In this document: one piece after another, positions 13,578 through 14,694 of the stretch | Layout: each line of letters starts with the position of its first letter | How positions within the stretch are numbered: position 1 is the stretch's first letter | From: Firmicutes bacterium UBA5010 | GTDB taxonomy: Bacteria; Bacillota; Clostridia; Tissierellales; Sedimentibacteraceae | Direction: 5' to 3' | Assembly: GCA_002396645.1 (NCBI GenBank) | Contig: DGYI01000061.1 | Coordinates: 1-14,694, forward strand | DNA: 14,694 nucleotides | Program-made: the position numbers and the translations under genes | Notes under the pieces: generated by a model | Told to the model about the DNA's origin: nothing | Databases searched by the model: none | The model's input: the letters and a program-made list of their open reading frames with translations, nothing else

Positions 13578-14360
13578 ATGTTAAATTATAACTATGTAAA
13601 ACTCGAGAAAAAGAACAACATTGCTTATCTGACAATCAATAGACCCGATGCTTTGAATGCCTTGAATCAAGATGTTCTGAATGATATTAAAAGCGCATTT
13701 GAAGATATGAGAAGCGATGATGAAATAAAGGCAGTTATAATGACCGGAGAAGGCAGAGCCTTCGTAGCAGGGGCTGATATATCGCAGATGAGAGATCAAT
13801 CTATGCTTGAAGGAAGAAAATTTATTGTATTCGGACAAAACGTGATGAATATGATAGAAAATTTCGAGAAACCTGTAATTGCTGCAGTAAATGGTTTTGC
13901 TTTAGGCGGAGGCTGTGAATTATGCATGGCGGCTGATATAAGAATAGCATCCGCAAAGGCTAAATTCGGCCAGCCTGAGCTTGGCCTGGGTATAATTCCG
14001 GGTTTTGGAGGAACACAGCGTTTATCGAGATTAGTAGGTAAAGGAATGGCAAAATATTTAATTTATACAGCTGATATGATTGATGCGGCTGAGGCTTTAA
14101 GAATCGGTCTTGTAGAAAAAGTTACAGAGCCTGAAAAGCTTATAGAGGAATGTGAGGCAATAGCTAATAAAATAATTTCAAAAGCACCTATTGCTGTTGA
14201 AATGGCAAAACTTGCTATAAATAAAGGCTTGGAGATGGATGTAAATCTGGGTATTGATTATGAAGCGGAATTATTTGCAACATGCTTTGGTACTGAGGAT
14301 AAAAAAGAAGGAATGACAGCATTTTTAGAAAAAAGACCTGCAAATTTTAAAAATATATAA
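13578..14360 (+). CDS. crt: Enoyl-CoA hydratase (crotonase)
   Basis: A 260-residue crotonase-family enzyme, most likely short-chain enoyl-CoA hydratase hydrating crotonyl-CoA to 3-hydroxybutyryl-CoA or the reverse. NRPDALNALN (21-30), the oxyanion-hole segment AGADIS (64-69) with GFALGGG (106-112), and both catalytic glutamates, Glu114 (GCELCMAAD) and Glu134 (GQPELGLGIIPG), are present, so activity is expected. ATG 13578 follows GGAGG (13568-13572) by five bases; the in-frame ATG at 13566 overlaps the RBS. It is the last gene of the hbd-birA-crt unit and directly complements Hbd: the two share the intermediate 3-hydroxybutyryl-CoA. Exact chain-length preference cannot be read from sequence. 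Confidence 0.94.
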   Translation: MLNYNYVKLEKKNNIAYLTINRPDALNALNQDVLNDIKSAFEDMRSDDEIKAVIMTGEGRAFVAGADISQMRDQSMLEGRKFIVFGQNVMNMIENFEKPVIAAVNGFALGGGCELCMAADIRIASAKAKFGQPELGLGIIPGFGGTQRLSRLVGKGMAKYLIYTADMIDAAEALRIGLVEKVTEPEKLIEECEAIANKIISKAPIAVEMAKLAINKGLEMDVNLGIDYEAELFATCFGTEDKKEGMTAFLEKRPANFKNI

Positions 14361-14371
14361 GAGTGAAGATA

Positions 14372-14393
14372 ATAGGAAAGTTTTCTTTCCTAT
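14372..14393. repeat. Hairpin, copy 2 of the dispersed hairpin
   Basis: ATAGGAAAG (14372-14380) pairs with CTTTCCTAT (14385-14393) around TTTT. With flanks it reads TAATAGGAAAG, loop, CTTTCCTATCAGAT, nearly the same as the hairpin at 7963-7992. Both copies lie 10-25 bases after a stop codon. Confidence 0.65.
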
Positions 14394-14409
14394 CAGATGA
14401 ATGAAGAAT

Positions 14410-14429
14410 CGAAAATTGTTTCGTTTTTT
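14410..14429 (+). terminator. Weak terminator-like hairpin after crt
   Basis: CGAAA (14410-14414) pairs with TTTCG (14419-14423) around ATTG and is followed by T6. The stem is only five pairs, so its efficiency is doubtful. Confidence 0.4.
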
Positions 14430-14482
14430 AACAGTTTGAGAATTCTGTCAAATAACTCACAAAGATAATAATCACATATATT

Positions 14483-14516
14483 AAAAGGTGATAGCTTAAA
14501 GCTATCATCTTTTTTT
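14483..14516 (+). terminator. Strong intrinsic terminator of the hbd-birA-crt operon
   Basis: A 13-bp stem (14483-14495 with 14501-14513, one G-U) with a TTAAA loop and a T7 run (14510-14516). It is the best candidate for the end of the operon, 120 bases after the crt stop. The 334 bases from 14361 to the window end contain this, the two hairpins above and the promoter and palindrome below, but no gene. Confidence 0.88.
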
Positions 14517-14588
14517 AAGCGAATTTAATAACAGCCTGTTTTAATTCAGCATGAAATTTTTGCTAAATTAAGTAATTTTTAATTATGC

Positions 14589-14617
14589 TTGAATACCACT
14601 ATTTATAATGCTATAAT
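14589..14617 (+). promoter_or_regulatory. Sigma-A promoter for a gene beyond the window
   Basis: TTGAAT (14589-14594), a 17-base spacer and a perfect TATAAT (14612-14617). It points rightwards out of the window, so a new transcription unit starts near 14624. Confidence 0.7.
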
Positions 14618-14675
14618 ATAATCGCTGTTTATTATAAAAAAATTAATATATAAAATCAATTATTTCATAATCAAA

Positions 14676-14694
14676 ATTATAGTTTAACTATAAT
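14676..14694. promoter_or_regulatory. Operator-like palindrome at the window end
   Basis: ATTATAGT (14676-14683), TTA, ACTATAAT (14687-14694) is a perfect 8-3-8 palindrome about 50 bases after the predicted start of transcription. It may be a regulator site or a leader hairpin; being AT-only apart from one G/C pair, it is a modest signal. Confidence 0.4.

Noticed and set aside
14397..14468. 23-codon frame starting just after the second hairpin
   Set aside because: No usable RBS (the GGAAAG lies in the hairpin stem) and it runs through a terminator-like hairpin.
1..14694. CRISPR arrays, tRNA or rRNA genes, prophage or transposase genes
   Set aside because: No regularly spaced repeats, cloverleaf or rRNA sequences, or integrase/transposase motifs were found; only the inverted repeat at 3653-3761 hints at a mobile element.

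Overview
The window is strongly AT-rich, gene-dense DNA. It has GGAGG-type ribosome binding sites, several TTG or GTG starts and many intrinsic terminators. Together with HutP, LysR-type and BirA regulators, a free-standing FchA and proofreading-dead DNA polymerase I, this points to a low-GC Firmicute of class Clostridia. It is probably an anaerobic amino-acid fermenter; a Sedimentibacter/Tissierellales-like organism is a guess from gene content, not a measurement.

Left end (1-2666): the tail of imidazolonepropionase (hutI), formimino-THF cyclodeaminase (fchA), the histidine-responsive antiterminator hutP and a LysR-type regulator. This is the end of a histidine-degradation locus. The hutI reading frame is interrupted by a stop at 15-17.

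Middle left (2674-3930), mostly minus strand: an unlisted 40-residue Gly/Cys-rich peptide gene with a good RBS and a possible mother-cell sporulation promoter, then an Fe/Mn superoxide dismutase-family protein. A 430-base gap before polA holds a 46-bp-arm imperfect inverted repeat that looks like a small mobile or repeat element.

Centre (3931-9623): polA and coaE overlap as an operon. They are followed by a rubrerythrin homologue that has lost most diiron ligands but kept its rubredoxin-like knuckles, an Asn-rich protein of unknown function (minus), a small charged helical protein (plus) and a bacteriohemerythrin (minus). SOD, rubrerythrin and hemerythrin homologues thus lie within about 7 kb, as is common for oxygen and peroxide handling in anaerobes.

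Right part (9715-14694): rsmI has its own extended -10 promoter and a structured leader. It converges on, and overlaps by 48 bp, a YihY-family membrane protein. Then comes an apparent three-gene operon hbd-birA-crt, a repeated hairpin also seen after the rubrerythrin gene, a strong terminator, and a consensus promoter with a palindrome serving a gene beyond the window.

Inferred physiology: histidine is degraded to glutamate plus a one-carbon unit captured on THF by FchA. Hbd and crotonase fit C4 acyl-CoA chemistry on the way to butyrate. BirA between them could reflect the biotin-dependent glutaconyl-CoA decarboxylase step of glutamate fermentation, whose genes are not in this window. I found no convincing new multi-gene defence or biosynthetic system. 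The most unusual items are the degenerate rubrerythrin, the SOD lacking the usual His-His pair, the Cys-rich peptide with a sporulation-like promoter, and the inverted repeat upstream of polA.
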